Shown: piece by piece, positions 16,656-25,539 of the stretch
How positions within the stretch are numbered: position 1 is the first letter of the stretch
Layout of the letters: the number at the start of each line of letters is the position of its first letter
Assembly: GCA_003170275.1 (NCBI GenBank)
Contig: PNAM01000016.1
Location: 116,472 to 180,471, forward strand
DNA from: Myxococcales bacterium
Lineage (GTDB): Bacteria > Myxococcota_A > Polyangia > Palsa-1104
DNA length: 64,000 bases
Direction: 5' to 3'
Translations under genes and position numbers: made by a program
Notes under the pieces: generated by a model
Database searches by the model: none
Told to the model about the DNA's origin: nothing
Seen by the model: only the letters and a program-made list of their open reading frames with translations

Positions 16656-18665
16656 TCAGTTACAAGGCGCGTCGGCGGCTCCGTCGGGCAGCACGGTCGG
16701 GACTCCGCGCAGCCAGCTTTCGAGGAAGCAGCGATACTGGTGCTTGGGCGCATCGGTCTGGAACACCACCTCGTGACCATCTTCGACGGTGTCGCCCAGG
16801 TGTTGCACGACCACCGCGGTGGCCGCGCCGGCGGCTGCGTTGCCGGTGGCCGGGAGCGCGAGCTGTTGGCGGCCCGCCAACGGAAGCAGGGTCGCGATCG
16901 ACGGCTGCATCAGCATCTGCTCTTCGGCGTTTTGTCCGTCGAGCGCATCGCCGGCCAGGTCGAGCCCCATCGCCAGGCTGGTGGAGTTGGCGATGCTGGG
17001 CAGGATGTAGTGATCGACGATCCCTTGCATCATGAGCACGTGGCGCGGCACGGCGCCGTCGGCGGGCGCGGTCACGATGCGCTCGTCGTAGACCTGCGGA
17101 TCCGACGGCTCCGCGCCCCACTGCACGATCATCAGCCCCGGATCATTGGGCGAGAGGTCGCGCTGGATCGAGTTGTAGTCGAGCAGGATCTCGGCGAGCG
17201 GGCGGATCTTGAGCGGCTTCTGCTTGTCCATCACGTTGGCGATGTAGCTGCCGCCGGCTCCGGAGAGCACCGCCGCGCCGTACATCGGCTCGTAGGCGAC
17301 CGCCAGCGGCGCGACCCATCCACCGTTCGAGTGCCCCATGATCGCCAGGTGTGAGGTGTCCAGCTTCACCGTCGCGGTTCCGGTGCAGGCGCCGGTGCTG
17401 ATGGTGGGCAGCACGTGCGCCAGCAGCGTCAGCTCGGCGGCGGTCTCGCGCACGTTGTCACGCAGCGCGGCGGCGTTCCGGAAGTTGAAGAACAGCAGCG
17501 CCTCCTGGTCCGGGTCTCCGGTGGGATTGCGCAGGCCACCGACGGGTCCGTCGACCTGCACGCCGGCGAACCCGGCCTTGGCGAAGTACAGCGCCGGCCC
17601 GGTGCCGGGCGTGATCGGCGTGGTGAAGTCCGGCGTCGCGCAGGTGCCGCGATCGACCAGGGGACGATCGCCGCCGCCGCCGATGCGGACGAACACCACC
17701 ACCGGAAATCCGTTCGGCGGCATGGGCTGATTGGGAATGGTCACCACCAGGTGCGAGGGCGACATGCGCTGCAAGATCGGTTTGCCCGCGTCGTCGAACA
17801 GCCACTGCCCGCCGTCGGTGTCGAAGGGTGTATCGCCCGATTGATAATCGGGCATATCGATGACGCTATCGAATACGCAATAGTCGGGATATTGATCGGG
17901 CGCGGGCACGAACGGCGACGGCACCGGCAGCGGCCGCGCCAGCATGTCCGCGCGCACCAGCCCCAGCTCGGCCGACGGGCTGCCGGTGGTGAACACCGCC
18001 ACGCCGGCCAGATCGCCGAGCCTGGCGCCGCTCTGCGCGAGCGCATCGAGCGCCCGGCGATAGGTCGCGAACGCGTCGGCGCTCATCCCCGCCGGCGTCT
18101 TGCCCGCGATCAGCTCCGACAGCGACGGCGCGACCGCGAGCGACTGGCCGTTGGCGTCGATCACCTTCCTGGTGACCACCGCAGCGTAGGTGGCCGCGGC
18201 GCGCAGCGGCAAGCCCTGCAGCGGCAGGAGCGAGAGCAGGTTGGCCGAGCCGAAGGGCCCGCCGTCGGCGTAGAACGCGATGGAGACCGGACGCCGCTTC
18301 ATGAAGTCGGGCGCACCCGAATCGATGGCGACCAGGAAGATGGCGGAATCGGCCGTCACGCTGGCGGCCAGGTCGGGCAGCTTGGCAGCGTCGAGCGGCG
18401 CCGACAGCTGGAAGTAGATCCCGGCGGAGGTGGCGAAGCCTTTTTGCGTCTTGAGGAGGGTCAGGCCCTGGTTGATGAGGTCGATGTGGTCGGGGTTCGG
18501 AACCTGATCGAGCACGATCGTCCCGTCGCTGCGCCGCAGATCGTCCGAAGGAAAGGGCGCGTCGTACAGCCCGTTGGCGCGCGAAAACGACATCAGCACC
18601 TGCGTCTCCGGCGTGGAGTTGCACCCGACCAACAGCAGGAACGCGGCCAGTAGTCGCACGCTCAC
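16656..18665 (-). CDS. Alpha/beta-hydrolase-fold lipoprotein
   Basis: A 669-residue lipoprotein (LLVGC, Cys15) with no close named family that I recognise. The C-terminal part has a nucleophile elbow, GHSNGG with Ser446, and later GIVDHYI and DGHEVVF that could supply the acid and His of a Ser hydrolase triad. The N-terminal about 300 residues resemble the all-beta domain preceding lipase domains in secreted bacterial virulence-factor lipases; this is a weak impression. A surface esterase or lipase is the best guess. The start is GTG 18665, with GTG 18659 as an alternative. Confidence 0.7.
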   Translation of the reverse strand: MSVRLLAAFLLLVGCNSTPETQVLMSFSRANGLYDAPFPSDDLRRSDGTIVLDQVPNPDHIDLINQGLTLLKTQKGFATSAGIYFQLSAPLDAAKLPDLAASVTADSAIFLVAIDSGAPDFMKRRPVSIAFYADGGPFGSANLLSLLPLQGLPLRAAATYAAVVTRKVIDANGQSLAVAPSLSELIAGKTPAGMSADAFATYRRALDALAQSGARLGDLAGVAVFTTGSPSAELGLVRADMLARPLPVPSPFVPAPDQYPDYCVFDSVIDMPDYQSGDTPFDTDGGQWLFDDAGKPILQRMSPSHLVVTIPNQPMPPNGFPVVVFVRIGGGGDRPLVDRGTCATPDFTTPITPGTGPALYFAKAGFAGVQVDGPVGGLRNPTGDPDQEALLFFNFRNAAALRDNVRETAAELTLLAHVLPTISTGACTGTATVKLDTSHLAIMGHSNGGWVAPLAVAYEPMYGAAVLSGAGGSYIANVMDKQKPLKIRPLAEILLDYNSIQRDLSPNDPGLMIVQWGAEPSDPQVYDERIVTAPADGAVPRHVLMMQGIVDHYILPSIANSTSLAMGLDLAGDALDGQNAEEQMLMQPSIATLLPLAGRQQLALPATGNAAAGAATAVVVQHLGDTVEDGHEVVFQTDAPKHQYRCFLESWLRGVPTVLPDGAADAPCN

Positions 18666-18730
18666 ACGCTACCAGACCGGCCCCGGTTTGGACTACCCTC
18701 CGTGCTCCCCCCGAAAAAAGGAGACCTCCG

Positions 18731-19363
18731 ATGATGAAGCTCCACTACCACCCGCTCTCGACCTACTCGCAGAAGACGCTGATGGCGTTCCACGAGAAGC
18801 AGGTCGCGTTCACGCCCGAGCTGGTGACGCTGACCGACCCCACGTCGCGCGCGGCGTTCCTCAAGATCAACCCGATCGGCAAGATGCCGGTGCTGGTCCT
18901 CGAGGACGGCTGGAAGATCCCCGAGTCGTCGATCATCATCGAGTACCTGGACTCCCATTTCTCGACGGGGACCCGGCTGATCGCGGAAGACAAGGACCTG
19001 GCGCGCCGGACCCGCTTCCACGACCGGATGGCCGATCTGTACGTCAACGACTCGCTCACCAAGATCTTCTTCGACGGCCGCAAGCCGGAGGCGGAGCGCG
19101 ATCCCAAGGGCGTGGCGGCGGCGCGCGAGCGGCTCGAGCTGGTCTTCGGCATGGTCGACAACCACCTCGCCAAGCGCACCTGGATGATGGACGACGCGTT
19201 CTCGATGGCCGACTGCGCGCTGGCGCCCTGTCTCGGCTACGCGCGGATGCTCCATCCGTTCGACAAGTGGAAGCACCTGACCGCCTACGCCGGCCGCGTG
19301 ATGGAGCGCCCCAGCTTCGCCAAGGTGCACGCCGAGGCGGCGCCCTACCTCGCCAAGCTGTAG
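18731..19363 (+). CDS. Glutathione S-transferase family protein
   Basis: A 210-residue GST. The thioredoxin-like N-terminal domain carries the substrate-proximal YHPLSTYSQK loop (residues 6-15, candidate Ser/Tyr catalytic residues), the cis-Pro segment GKMPVL and the glutathione gamma-Glu-binding PESSIIIEYL. The C-terminal helical domain contains the N-capping box motif FSMADCALAP. It should conjugate or reduce electrophiles with glutathione in the cytoplasm. A strong AAAAAAGGAG ribosome site precedes the start; ATG 18734 is an alternative. It is divergent from the hydrolase lipoprotein upstream. Confidence 0.9.
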   Translation: MMKLHYHPLSTYSQKTLMAFHEKQVAFTPELVTLTDPTSRAAFLKINPIGKMPVLVLEDGWKIPESSIIIEYLDSHFSTGTRLIAEDKDLARRTRFHDRMADLYVNDSLTKIFFDGRKPEAERDPKGVAAARERLELVFGMVDNHLAKRTWMMDDAFSMADCALAPCLGYARMLHPFDKWKHLTAYAGRVMERPSFAKVHAEAAPYLAKL

Positions 19364-19383
19364 CCCGCCGCCCGGACCCGCCG

Positions 19384-19878
19384 CTACTGCATCAGCGCGC
19401 CATCCAAAATCCAACGACGCACGAGATCTTGCTGACAGGCCGGCAGCGGCGTGATCTGGAACTCACTGAAGGGCATCTGCTGACCTGCGCACGGCTGCGA
19501 CGAGGAGATCTTCTCGAAGAGATAACTGTGTCCCGGATCGCCAGGCGTGACCAGAACCCCTCCACAGGTCTCGTCGGTGCCATTTTCGCGCGCCACGGAC
19601 CGCCCCACCAATGCGGCGTACGATTTTCCGCTGGTCAGGTCGACCGGATCGTTGCAGCAGTGGCATCCGACGCAATGGTCGTCGAAGATCCGTTGGACGT
19701 GACTCCAGGTCGCAGGGATGCCGGCGTCTCCTACGTCTTCGTCGCTGCACAGCGGCGGCTGGGCAAGATCACCCGCGATGCTCAGATCGGGGAGCGCCAG
19801 GTCGGAATCGGCGCCGCAGCTTGCCGCAAACGGAAGGGGCAAGAGACCGAGGATGAAACCGGCGACCGCGCGCTTCAT
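19384..19878 (-). CDS. Lipoprotein with a single c-type haem motif
   Basis: A 164-residue exported protein. A signal peptide ends in AASC, a poor but usable lipobox. The middle contains CVGCHCCNDP: a CxxCH c-type haem-binding site followed by two further Cys/Asp positions. The segment FDDHCVGCH, followed by LTSGKSYAALVG and later PGDPGHSYLFEKI, matches the planctomycete-type cytochrome c-like domains attached to envelope proteins. A redox or structural role in the periplasm is likely. ATG 19878 is chosen because the signal peptide starts there. It is divergent from the lipoprotein at 19988. Confidence 0.75.
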   Translation of the reverse strand: MKRAVAGFILGLLPLPFAASCGADSDLALPDLSIAGDLAQPPLCSDEDVGDAGIPATWSHVQRIFDDHCVGCHCCNDPVDLTSGKSYAALVGRSVARENGTDETCGGVLVTPGDPGHSYLFEKISSSQPCAGQQMPFSEFQITPLPACQQDLVRRWILDGALMQ

Positions 19879-19987
19879 CAGTGACTCCGATTGCGGTGAA
19901 TGTCGTGCTGGCGTCGAAAATCTGAGACGAAACGACGTGAAAAGCCAACGAATTCCATTGGAATAGGGTTTGCTTGATCCAGGACAC

Positions 19988-20641
19988 ATGCGCACCACGG
20001 CGATCCTGATCCTGCTGGTCTCCGGCTGCACCCGCAACGCGCTGTCGCAAGACGACTCACTCGACGCGGGCGCAGACGGCTCACCGGACGCGAGCGGCGA
20101 CACCTGTGCGCAGCTCGCCACCGACGTCACCGCCTGGTACGCGGCGCATCAGGCGTGCGCGAGCGATCCCGACTGCACCTTCACCAGCACCCGCTGTGGC
20201 CTGCCCGACGCCTGCGGCGGGATCATCAACGCCACCGGTGCCGCCGGCCTCGGCACGTTCCTCTCGTCGTGGGACGCGCAGCAGTGCGGCGGCACGGGCG
20301 CGCGCTGCAGCTGCCCGGCGCTCTTCCCGCAGGTCGGCTGCAACGCCGGCGTGTGCGGCATCAAGGGAGCGACCACCTGCGACGGGCTACGCACGCAGGC
20401 GCAGGCGGCGATCGACGCCAACCAGGGCTGCGTCCACGACAGCGACTGCTTCACCGTCACCGGCTCGTGCGGCCTGCCCGCGGTGTGCGGCGCCTACGTC
20501 AACCAGGCCGGCAAGAGCGCGCTGGAATCGATCGATCAGCAGTACCAGTCGATGCAGTGCCAGATCGGCCAGCCCTGCCCGCCTTGCGCCTTCCCCGGCC
20601 CCGCCGCGTGCAACCTGGGCGTTTGCGGCCGCAAGATGTAG
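19988..20641 (+). CDS. Cys-rich lipoprotein with an internal duplication
   Basis: A 217-residue lipoprotein (LVSGC). After a short Asp/Gly/Ser linker there are two similar Cys-rich halves: CASDPDCTFTSTRCGLPDAC and CVHDSDCFTVTGSCGLPAVC, each followed by a conserved Gly/Asn segment and a final Cys cluster (NAGVCG, NLGVCG). This is probably a tandem duplication of a small disulphide-bonded domain. No enzymatic motif is seen. ATG 19988 starts the lipoprotein signal; an upstream in-frame codon at 19970 would spoil it. Confidence 0.75.
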   Translation: MRTTAILILLVSGCTRNALSQDDSLDAGADGSPDASGDTCAQLATDVTAWYAAHQACASDPDCTFTSTRCGLPDACGGIINATGAAGLGTFLSSWDAQQCGGTGARCSCPALFPQVGCNAGVCGIKGATTCDGLRTQAQAAIDANQGCVHDSDCFTVTGSCGLPAVCGAYVNQAGKSALESIDQQYQSMQCQIGQPCPPCAFPGPAACNLGVCGRKM

Positions 20642-20700
20642 CGCTCAGCAATGCCGACTCGAGCTTCAGATTTCTGAGAAACCGCGTACCATCCCCGCCC

Positions 20701-21465
20701 ATGCGCGCAATCCTCGTCTCGATCCTGGCCACCCTCGCCGCCTGCAACTCCTCGGGCGGGACTTCGGATATGGGCGCCGGCATGGACCTGACGACGACCG
20801 CGACCGTCACCGAGCGCGGCACGGTCATCGATTTGTCGTCGAAGAACCCGGTCGCCAACCTGCAGGTCTGCCTGTACTCGCCGATGCTCTCGCCGCAGCC
20901 GTGCGCGACCACCGGCGCCGACGGCACCTATTCGCTGCCCGGCATTCCGGCGAGCACGCAGGTGGCCGCCTCGCTGACCGGCGGGGCCTACTACCCGAGC
21001 CTGTACCTCAAGACCACCGGCGCCGCCGACGAGACCAACGACATCGAGGCCATCTCCAGCGGCACCATCACGCTGCTCACCGCGGTGGTCAACGTGCAGG
21101 CCGATCCGACCAAGGGCCAGATCGCGGTGATCGCCCTCGACGGCAACCCGCCGCCCGACGGTGGCACCGGCCCGGCGCACAACAGCGGCATCTCGGTGGC
21201 GCTCACCCCGTCGTCGGGGAGCGGTCCGTTCTATCTCGACGCGACCGGCATCCCGCAGATGGTGAACAAGCAGTCGATGACCAGCGCCAAGGGCGTCGGC
21301 GCCTACATCAACGTCGACCCGGGCGTCGTGGAGCTGACCTATACCGCGCCCGCCGGCATCACCTGCGCCGCGCCGATCGCCGGCTGGCCCGGCTCGACCC
21401 CCAGCAGCATCAAGGCGCTGGTCGTCGCTGGCTACGGCACCGCCGCCTACATGACCTGCAAGTGA
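20701..21465 (+). CDS. Lipoprotein with carboxypeptidase-regulatory-like domain
   Basis: A 254-residue lipoprotein (LAACN). Residues about 38-95 read as a carboxypeptidase-regulatory-like beta-sandwich: RGTVIDLSSKNPVANLQVCL, then ATTGADGTYSLPGIP. These folds are often adhesive or structural parts of envelope proteins. The C-terminal half is unrecognised. The gene follows the Cys-rich lipoprotein by 59 bases and precedes the ArsR regulator on the same strand; no shared function is apparent. Confidence 0.72.
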   Translation: MRAILVSILATLAACNSSGGTSDMGAGMDLTTTATVTERGTVIDLSSKNPVANLQVCLYSPMLSPQPCATTGADGTYSLPGIPASTQVAASLTGGAYYPSLYLKTTGAADETNDIEAISSGTITLLTAVVNVQADPTKGQIAVIALDGNPPPDGGTGPAHNSGISVALTPSSGSGPFYLDATGIPQMVNKQSMTSAKGVGAYINVDPGVVELTYTAPAGITCAAPIAGWPGSTPSSIKALVVAGYGTAAYMTCK

Positions 21466-21513
21466 GCCGGCTTGACGAGCTCGACCGGCGAGGTTACCTA
21501 TAGATGTACGCCT

Positions 21514-21840
21514 ATGCGTGATCGCGAGACCCTCGATGACCGGGAATTGGTGCAAGTGCTCAAGTCACTTGCCGACCCCAGTCGCCTCAAGATGATCCAG
21601 GAGATCGCCTCGGCGGGCGAGCTCTCCTGCGGGCAGATCGCCGAGCACTTCGACGTCTCGCAGCCGACCATCTCGCACCATCTCAAGATCCTCCAGGAAG
21701 CCGGGGTGCTGATCTCCCGCCAGGAGGGCAAGCACCACTTCATCTCGGTCAACCACGCGCTGTTGGGCAAGGTCGCCGGGTTGATCCCCGTGCGGCTGGC
21801 GCCCGACGCCCGACGCGCACCCTCGCGCAGCCGCAAGTAG
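21514..21840 (+). CDS. ArsR-family transcriptional regulator
   Basis: A 108-residue winged-helix repressor of the ArsR/SmtB family. The helix-turn-helix reads LSCGQIAEHFDVSQPTISHHL, with the wing after it (GVLISRQEGKHHF). The typical metal-binding Cys pair is not evident, so it is probably not a classical metal sensor. The frame is open from 21472, but ATG 21514 begins the expected N-terminus. It lies directly upstream of a YceI gene with an AT-rich palindrome in between, a known pairing in which the regulator controls the YceI gene. Confidence 0.88.
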   Translation: MRDRETLDDRELVQVLKSLADPSRLKMIQEIASAGELSCGQIAEHFDVSQPTISHHLKILQEAGVLISRQEGKHHFISVNHALLGKVAGLIPVRLAPDARRAPSRSRK

Positions 21841-21870
21841 GCGCCGCGCGGGCATTTGGGCGAACGTCCC

Positions 21871-21901
21871 TTGACATATCGACGTTTGTATATATATCAA
21901 A
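21871..21901 (+). promoter_or_regulatory. Promoter and likely ArsR operator of the YceI gene
   Basis: A consensus -35 TTGACA (21871-21876) is followed by an AT-rich -10 region (TATATC at 21893-21898, 16-base spacer). Overlapping it is a near-perfect palindrome TTTGTATATATATCAAA (21885-21901), mismatched only at one symmetric pair. Such an AT-rich tract stands out in this GC-rich window and matches the kind of site bound by ArsR-family repressors. Repressor occupancy would block the -10 element. Confidence 0.6.
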
Positions 21902-21923
21902 GGGACACAACAGGAGAACGAAC

Positions 21924-22493
21924 ATGTCGATCAACGGCTGGGACTTCGACCTCGTGCACTCGAGCATCGGCTTCACCGTCCGCCACCTGGTGGTCTCCAA
22001 GGTCCGCGGGCGGTTCAACAAGTGGACAGGCTCCATGCGCTTCGACGAGGAGCATCCAGAGCGCTCGTCGGTGGAGATCCAGATCGAAGCCGCCAGCGTC
22101 GACACCGGCGAGCCGCAGCGCGACACCCACCTGCGCTCGCCCGACTTCTTCGACGTCGAGAAGTTTCCGCAGCTCACCTTTCGCTCGACGCGGGTGGCGC
22201 GCAAGGCCGACGGAGACTTCACCGTCGACGGCGAGCTGAGCCTGCACGGCGTGACCCGGCCGGTGGTGCTGGCGGTCGAGTACGGCGGCAGCCTGAAGGA
22301 TCCGTGGGGCAAGCAGCGCGCAGGCTTCACCGCGACCACCACGGTCGACCGCAAGGACTTCGGCATCCGCTTCAACCAGGTGCTCGATGCGGGCGGCGTA
22401 GCGCTCGGCGATCACGTGTCGATCGCCATCGACATCGAGGCCACCCGCTCGGTCGAAGCCGGCGCGTCGCAGCCCGAAGCCGCTTCCCTGTAG
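21924..22493 (+). CDS. YceI-family protein
   Basis: A 189-residue YceI-like lipocalin-fold protein. It starts WDFDLVHSSIGFTVRHLVVSKVRGRF, contains SPDFFDVEKFPQLTFRST and DGELSLHGVTRPV, and ends with GIRFNQ, all standard for the family. YceI proteins bind polyisoprenoid lipids in an extended beta-barrel. This copy lacks a signal peptide, so it may be cytoplasmic. GGAGAA precedes the ATG. Regulation by the neighbouring ArsR protein is likely from the intervening operator. Confidence 0.92.
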   Translation: MSINGWDFDLVHSSIGFTVRHLVVSKVRGRFNKWTGSMRFDEEHPERSSVEIQIEAASVDTGEPQRDTHLRSPDFFDVEKFPQLTFRSTRVARKADGDFTVDGELSLHGVTRPVVLAVEYGGSLKDPWGKQRAGFTATTTVDRKDFGIRFNQVLDAGGVALGDHVSIAIDIEATRSVEAGASQPEAASL

Positions 22494-22500
22494 GCGGCAG

Positions 22501-22635
22501 CTAGAATCGGTGGCGACAGCCCCAACCGTGGCAACGATTCCAGCCGTAGCGCTGGTGTCGCTCGCCGACGTAGCAACCCGACACCGCCATCGACATGGCC
22601 AGCGCGGCGAGCACGCTGAGAATCAGCTTTTTCAT
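22501..22635 (-). CDS. Very small lipoprotein (44 residues)
   Basis: A short gene with a strong AGGAG site 9 bases before ATG 22635. The product has a clean lipoprotein signal, MKKLILSVLAALAMSMAVSGC, trimmed to a mature peptide of about 24 residues rich in Arg, His, Trp, Gly and Tyr, with two more Cys. The stop codon lies 8 bases from the YceI stop. Function unknown; the mature part is too small for a folded enzyme and may be a metal- or surface-binding tail. Confidence 0.65.
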   Translation of the reverse strand: MKKLILSVLAALAMSMAVSGCYVGERHQRYGWNRCHGWGCRHRF

Positions 22636-22801
22636 GTGTGCGCTCCTGCGCCCCGGTGGGTTCAAGAAGCATTCCACTGGCAACCTCGTTGGACGACCGG
22701 GCGCTCGGCTGCTCGGTTCCAGTTTGGGACGATCGTGTCCGAGATCACTGCATTCCGTCGCGCGCCGGGGGATTCTCCACTCGAGAAAAAAGGAGAATCC
22801 A

Positions 22802-23317
22802 ATGAAGCGCATCGTTCCTTCTCTGTTCGTCCTGGCGCTCGTCGGCGGTTGCTCGGGCGGGCTCGATCAACAGTCTGCGGTGAAGGTGATGGGCGCGGCG
22901 CTCGTCGGCACCGGCGCCGCGCAGTCGAAGCTGATGCCGGCGTCGATGACCGGCACCGGCACCACGTTCAACGGGCAGGTGGAGAACAGCGGCGGCACCG
23001 GCAGCGCGCAGGTGAACGGCTCGACCACCCAGAGCGGTAACGGCTGGAGCGTCACCTTCGACATCCTCTTCAGCAAGTGGACCGACGCCGGCTCGAGCGT
23101 CACGCTCGACGGCTCGCTGCACGAGGCGGCGACCTTCACGTCGCTGAATCCGCTCACCGGCTCGGTGAAGATCAGCGGCGCCCTCACCGCGGCCGGCGCC
23201 GTCCAGGGCACGGTCGACTTCGACCTCTCCGTCGACTACAGCCCGAGCTCGTACAAGGTCTCCGGCAACGTCGGCGGCAGCTCGGTCAACGCCAGCGGCA
23301 GCATCAGCGGCGGCTAG
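22802..23317 (+). CDS. Gly/Ser/Thr-rich lipoprotein
   Basis: A 171-residue lipoprotein (LVGGC). The mature part is rich in Gly, Ser, Thr and Val with alternating beta-strand patterns (residues 60-170), such as GSVKISGALTAAGAVQGTVD. This suggests a beta-sandwich or small barrel. No named family is recognised. AAAGGAG lies just upstream of ATG 22802. It is divergent from the 44-residue lipoprotein, and both promoters must lie in the 166-base gap 22636-22801. Confidence 0.7.
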   Translation: MKRIVPSLFVLALVGGCSGGLDQQSAVKVMGAALVGTGAAQSKLMPASMTGTGTTFNGQVENSGGTGSAQVNGSTTQSGNGWSVTFDILFSKWTDAGSSVTLDGSLHEAATFTSLNPLTGSVKISGALTAAGAVQGTVDFDLSVDYSPSSYKVSGNVGGSSVNASGSISGG

Positions 23318-23328
23318 GCCCTACCCCA

Positions 23329-23745
23329 TCAGCTCGGGGTGCAGGTGGTGCTGGCCATGCACGCTCCGAAGATCACGTCCTCCTCGCAACAATCGGGACC
23401 GACGCAGCCGAACAAGCAAGACGACGAGCAGACGCACGCGCTGCCCGTCGAGAAATCGGGATTGTCTTGCGGCATGCTCAGGTCCGGCTGCTCGCTCATG
23501 CTCAGGTCGGGGGGCGCCGTGTTGGCCAGGTCGCCGCCGCCGCTGCTGCCGCTGTCCCTGCCGCCGCCGCCGCCGCCGTTGTCGCTCACGCAGCGGCCGT
23601 TGACGCAGCTCTGCCCGTCGGGACACGCGGGGTCGTCACCGGGATGACAGTAGAACCCGGGACCGATTCCGAGTTGCGGGCTGTAGCAGCCGATAAACAG
23701 AACGGCTGAAAAAAGGAACGCCACACGCTGGGACATCTGCCGCAT
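23329..23745 (-). CDS. Small Cys-rich lipoprotein
   Basis: An approximately 138-residue lipoprotein with signal and lipobox VLFIGC, a short CxxG segment (PACPDGQSCVNGRCV), a poly-Gly stretch, and a low-complexity linker with repeated PDLSM. It ends in a dense Cys cluster: CVCSSSCLFGCVGPDCC. Alternative starts are GTG 23754 and ATG 23736; no clear ribosome site decides. Linker and cysteine arrangement resemble other exported proteins of this window. Function unknown. Confidence 0.65.
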   Translation of the reverse strand: MRQMSQRVAFLFSAVLFIGCYSPQLGIGPGFYCHPGDDPACPDGQSCVNGRCVSDNGGGGGGRDSGSSGGGDLANTAPPDLSMSEQPDLSMPQDNPDFSTGSACVCSSSCLFGCVGPDCCEEDVIFGACMASTTCTPS

Positions 23746-23790
23746 CTGCAGCACTCTACCGCCTAGTTGCGTGCGACGGTACCGGGAAGC

Positions 23791-24699
23791 TCAGGTCCTG
23801 GTGTAGACGCGCACGTAGTCGACCCTGGTGGTCTGCGGGAACACCGTCGTCGCGTCGGGCGGGCCGGGGAAGCTTCCACCGACGGCCAGGTTGAGGATCA
23901 GGAAGAACGGGTGGTCGTAGACCCAGGTGTCGCCCGCCGGAACGTCGGCCGGCGTGCGCGTCTCGTAGAGCGTGTCGTCGACGTACCAGCGGACCTGATT
24001 GGGCTCCCACTCGATCGCATAGAGGTGGTAGCCGTCGGAGAGCGCGCCGGCCGCGAGCTGATAGGTGCCGGTGAGCGGATTGCCGCCCGAGTAGCCGGGA
24101 CCGTGCGCGCTGCCGTGGTTCACCGACGGTGCGGGGCCGACCGTCTCCTGGATGTCGAGCTCGCCGCAGCCCGGCCAACCGGCGCTGCCGAGGTTGTCGC
24201 CGAGCGTCCAGAACGCGGGCCAGATGCCCTTCCCCTCGGCGATCTGGATGCGCGCCTCGAAGCGGCCATACCTCTGCGAAAACTTGCCGCTGGTATTGAT
24301 GCGCCCCGAGGTGTAGCTCGAGCCCAGGAACGCTTCTTTGCGCGCGATGATCTCGAGCGCGCCGTTGCCGTCGACGGTGACGTTGTGGGTCGTGTCGGTA
24401 TAGTACTCGAGCTCGTTGTTGCCCCAGCCGCCGCTCCCGGTGCCGACGTCGAAGCTCCACCGGGTGCCGTCGATCGCGCCGGCGGGGCCGTTGAACTCGT
24501 CGCTCCAGGTGAGCGTCCACGGCGACGACGCGAGGTCGCCGGCCGGGCCGCCGAGGTCGGGCGCGCCGCCGTCCAGTGCCGTCGCCGGATCGCCGTCGAC
24601 GATCGCGAAGTCGCCGCTGCCGTCGGCCGGCGCCTGCGTCCCATTGCCGCTGCAGCCAACTGCTGCGACGACCACGGCGAGCCAAGCATGTCTGGACAT
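23791..24699 (-). CDS. GH16 beta-glucanase lipoprotein
   Basis: A 302-residue lipoprotein (AAVGC, Cys16). An Asp/Gly/Ala linker leads to a glycoside hydrolase family 16 beta-jelly roll (about 60-302). The catalytic motif ELDIQE is intact: Glu180 nucleophile, Asp182 and Glu185 acid/base. Flanking GKGIWPAFWTLG, YHLYAIEWEP and FFLILNLAVGG are family hallmarks. It should cleave beta-1,3- or beta-1,3-1,4-glucans (laminarinase type), useful to a predatory or saprophytic bacterium attacking fungi or algae. It is attached to the cell surface or periplasm by its lipid. Confidence 0.9.
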   Translation of the reverse strand: MSRHAWLAVVVAAVGCSGNGTQAPADGSGDFAIVDGDPATALDGGAPDLGGPAGDLASSPWTLTWSDEFNGPAGAIDGTRWSFDVGTGSGGWGNNELEYYTDTTHNVTVDGNGALEIIARKEAFLGSSYTSGRINTSGKFSQRYGRFEARIQIAEGKGIWPAFWTLGDNLGSAGWPGCGELDIQETVGPAPSVNHGSAHGPGYSGGNPLTGTYQLAAGALSDGYHLYAIEWEPNQVRWYVDDTLYETRTPADVPAGDTWVYDHPFFLILNLAVGGSFPGPPDATTVFPQTTRVDYVRVYTRT

Positions 24700-24846
24700 T
24701 CGAAAGACGAATTTGCAACCCTCGTGCCCAGCGGAACGCCTGGCAATTCACGAGCGTTGCCCTCGACAGCCTGGGGCCTGTAGTCCCAGCCGACAACCGC
24801 TGCGTGACACCCGGCCTGCGACGTTGGCTGGTATGCTCGTGCCGCC

Positions 24847-25350
24847 ATGCGCGGCGTCCTTCTCTTGGTTGCGGTGGCGTTCACCGCGGGTTGTCAGCCG
24901 GAGAGTCTCTGTCCCGCCGATCAGCCGATGTGCTGCCACTCCAGCGACGACTGCGACAGCGCTTCGATCTGCTTCCCGCCGATCGGCTTCGATTGCATGG
25001 TGCAGGCGCTCCCGCCCAACGCGGTGGCGTGTCAGGCGGATGCCGATTGCGCGGTCGCGGGCGCGATGCAGATCTGCGCGCAGGTCTCGTGCGACCCGAC
25101 CAACAGCAAGAGCTGCACGACCGGCTGTGCGAAGGACGCGGATTGTCCCGAAGGACAATTCTGCTCGGCGACGAGCCATTGCACGCCGCAAACCTGTGGC
25201 ATGGGCTGCCCCCCGCTGTTCATTTGCAACAGCGCGACGTCGAATTGCGTGCGCCAGGCGTGCAGCACCGACCCGGATTGCCCGACCGGCGCAGTGTGCG
25301 TGAGCAACGGTTGCTACCCGTCGCTCGGGCAATGCGGGCTCCTCGACTGA
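24847..25350 (+). CDS. Cys-rich lipoprotein with repeated Dx2-3C motifs
   Basis: A 167-residue lipoprotein (FTAGC). The mature chain has about 24 cysteines in repeated short modules such as DADCAVAG, DADCPEGQFC and DPDCPTGAVCV, each a compact CxxGxxC unit. This pattern recurs in myxobacterial surface proteins and resembles small disulphide-rich binding domains. No enzyme motif is visible. It is divergent from the GH16 gene, 147 bases away. Confidence 0.78.
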   Translation: MRGVLLLVAVAFTAGCQPESLCPADQPMCCHSSDDCDSASICFPPIGFDCMVQALPPNAVACQADADCAVAGAMQICAQVSCDPTNSKSCTTGCAKDADCPEGQFCSATSHCTPQTCGMGCPPLFICNSATSNCVRQACSTDPDCPTGAVCVSNGCYPSLGQCGLLD

Positions 25351-25539
25351 ACGTAGCGGTATGCCACGCCGGTGCGGCAACGAGCCTCTGGGACTGGCCT
25401 ACCCGGCCCACTGCATGGGTTGGGTTGCACTGCGGTGGTCGACGAGAAGTCTCGCACGGACAGCTGCGGGCCCACGACGCTCGCGCGGCGCGATCCTTGC
25501 CTAACCGCGGCGCGCACGTTGGCGTATTCGGAGGCTCTC

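Noticed and set aside
23323..23340. Hairpin ACCCC...GGGGT as terminator
   Set aside because: Only a 5-bp stem, no T-tract, and partly inside a coding region.
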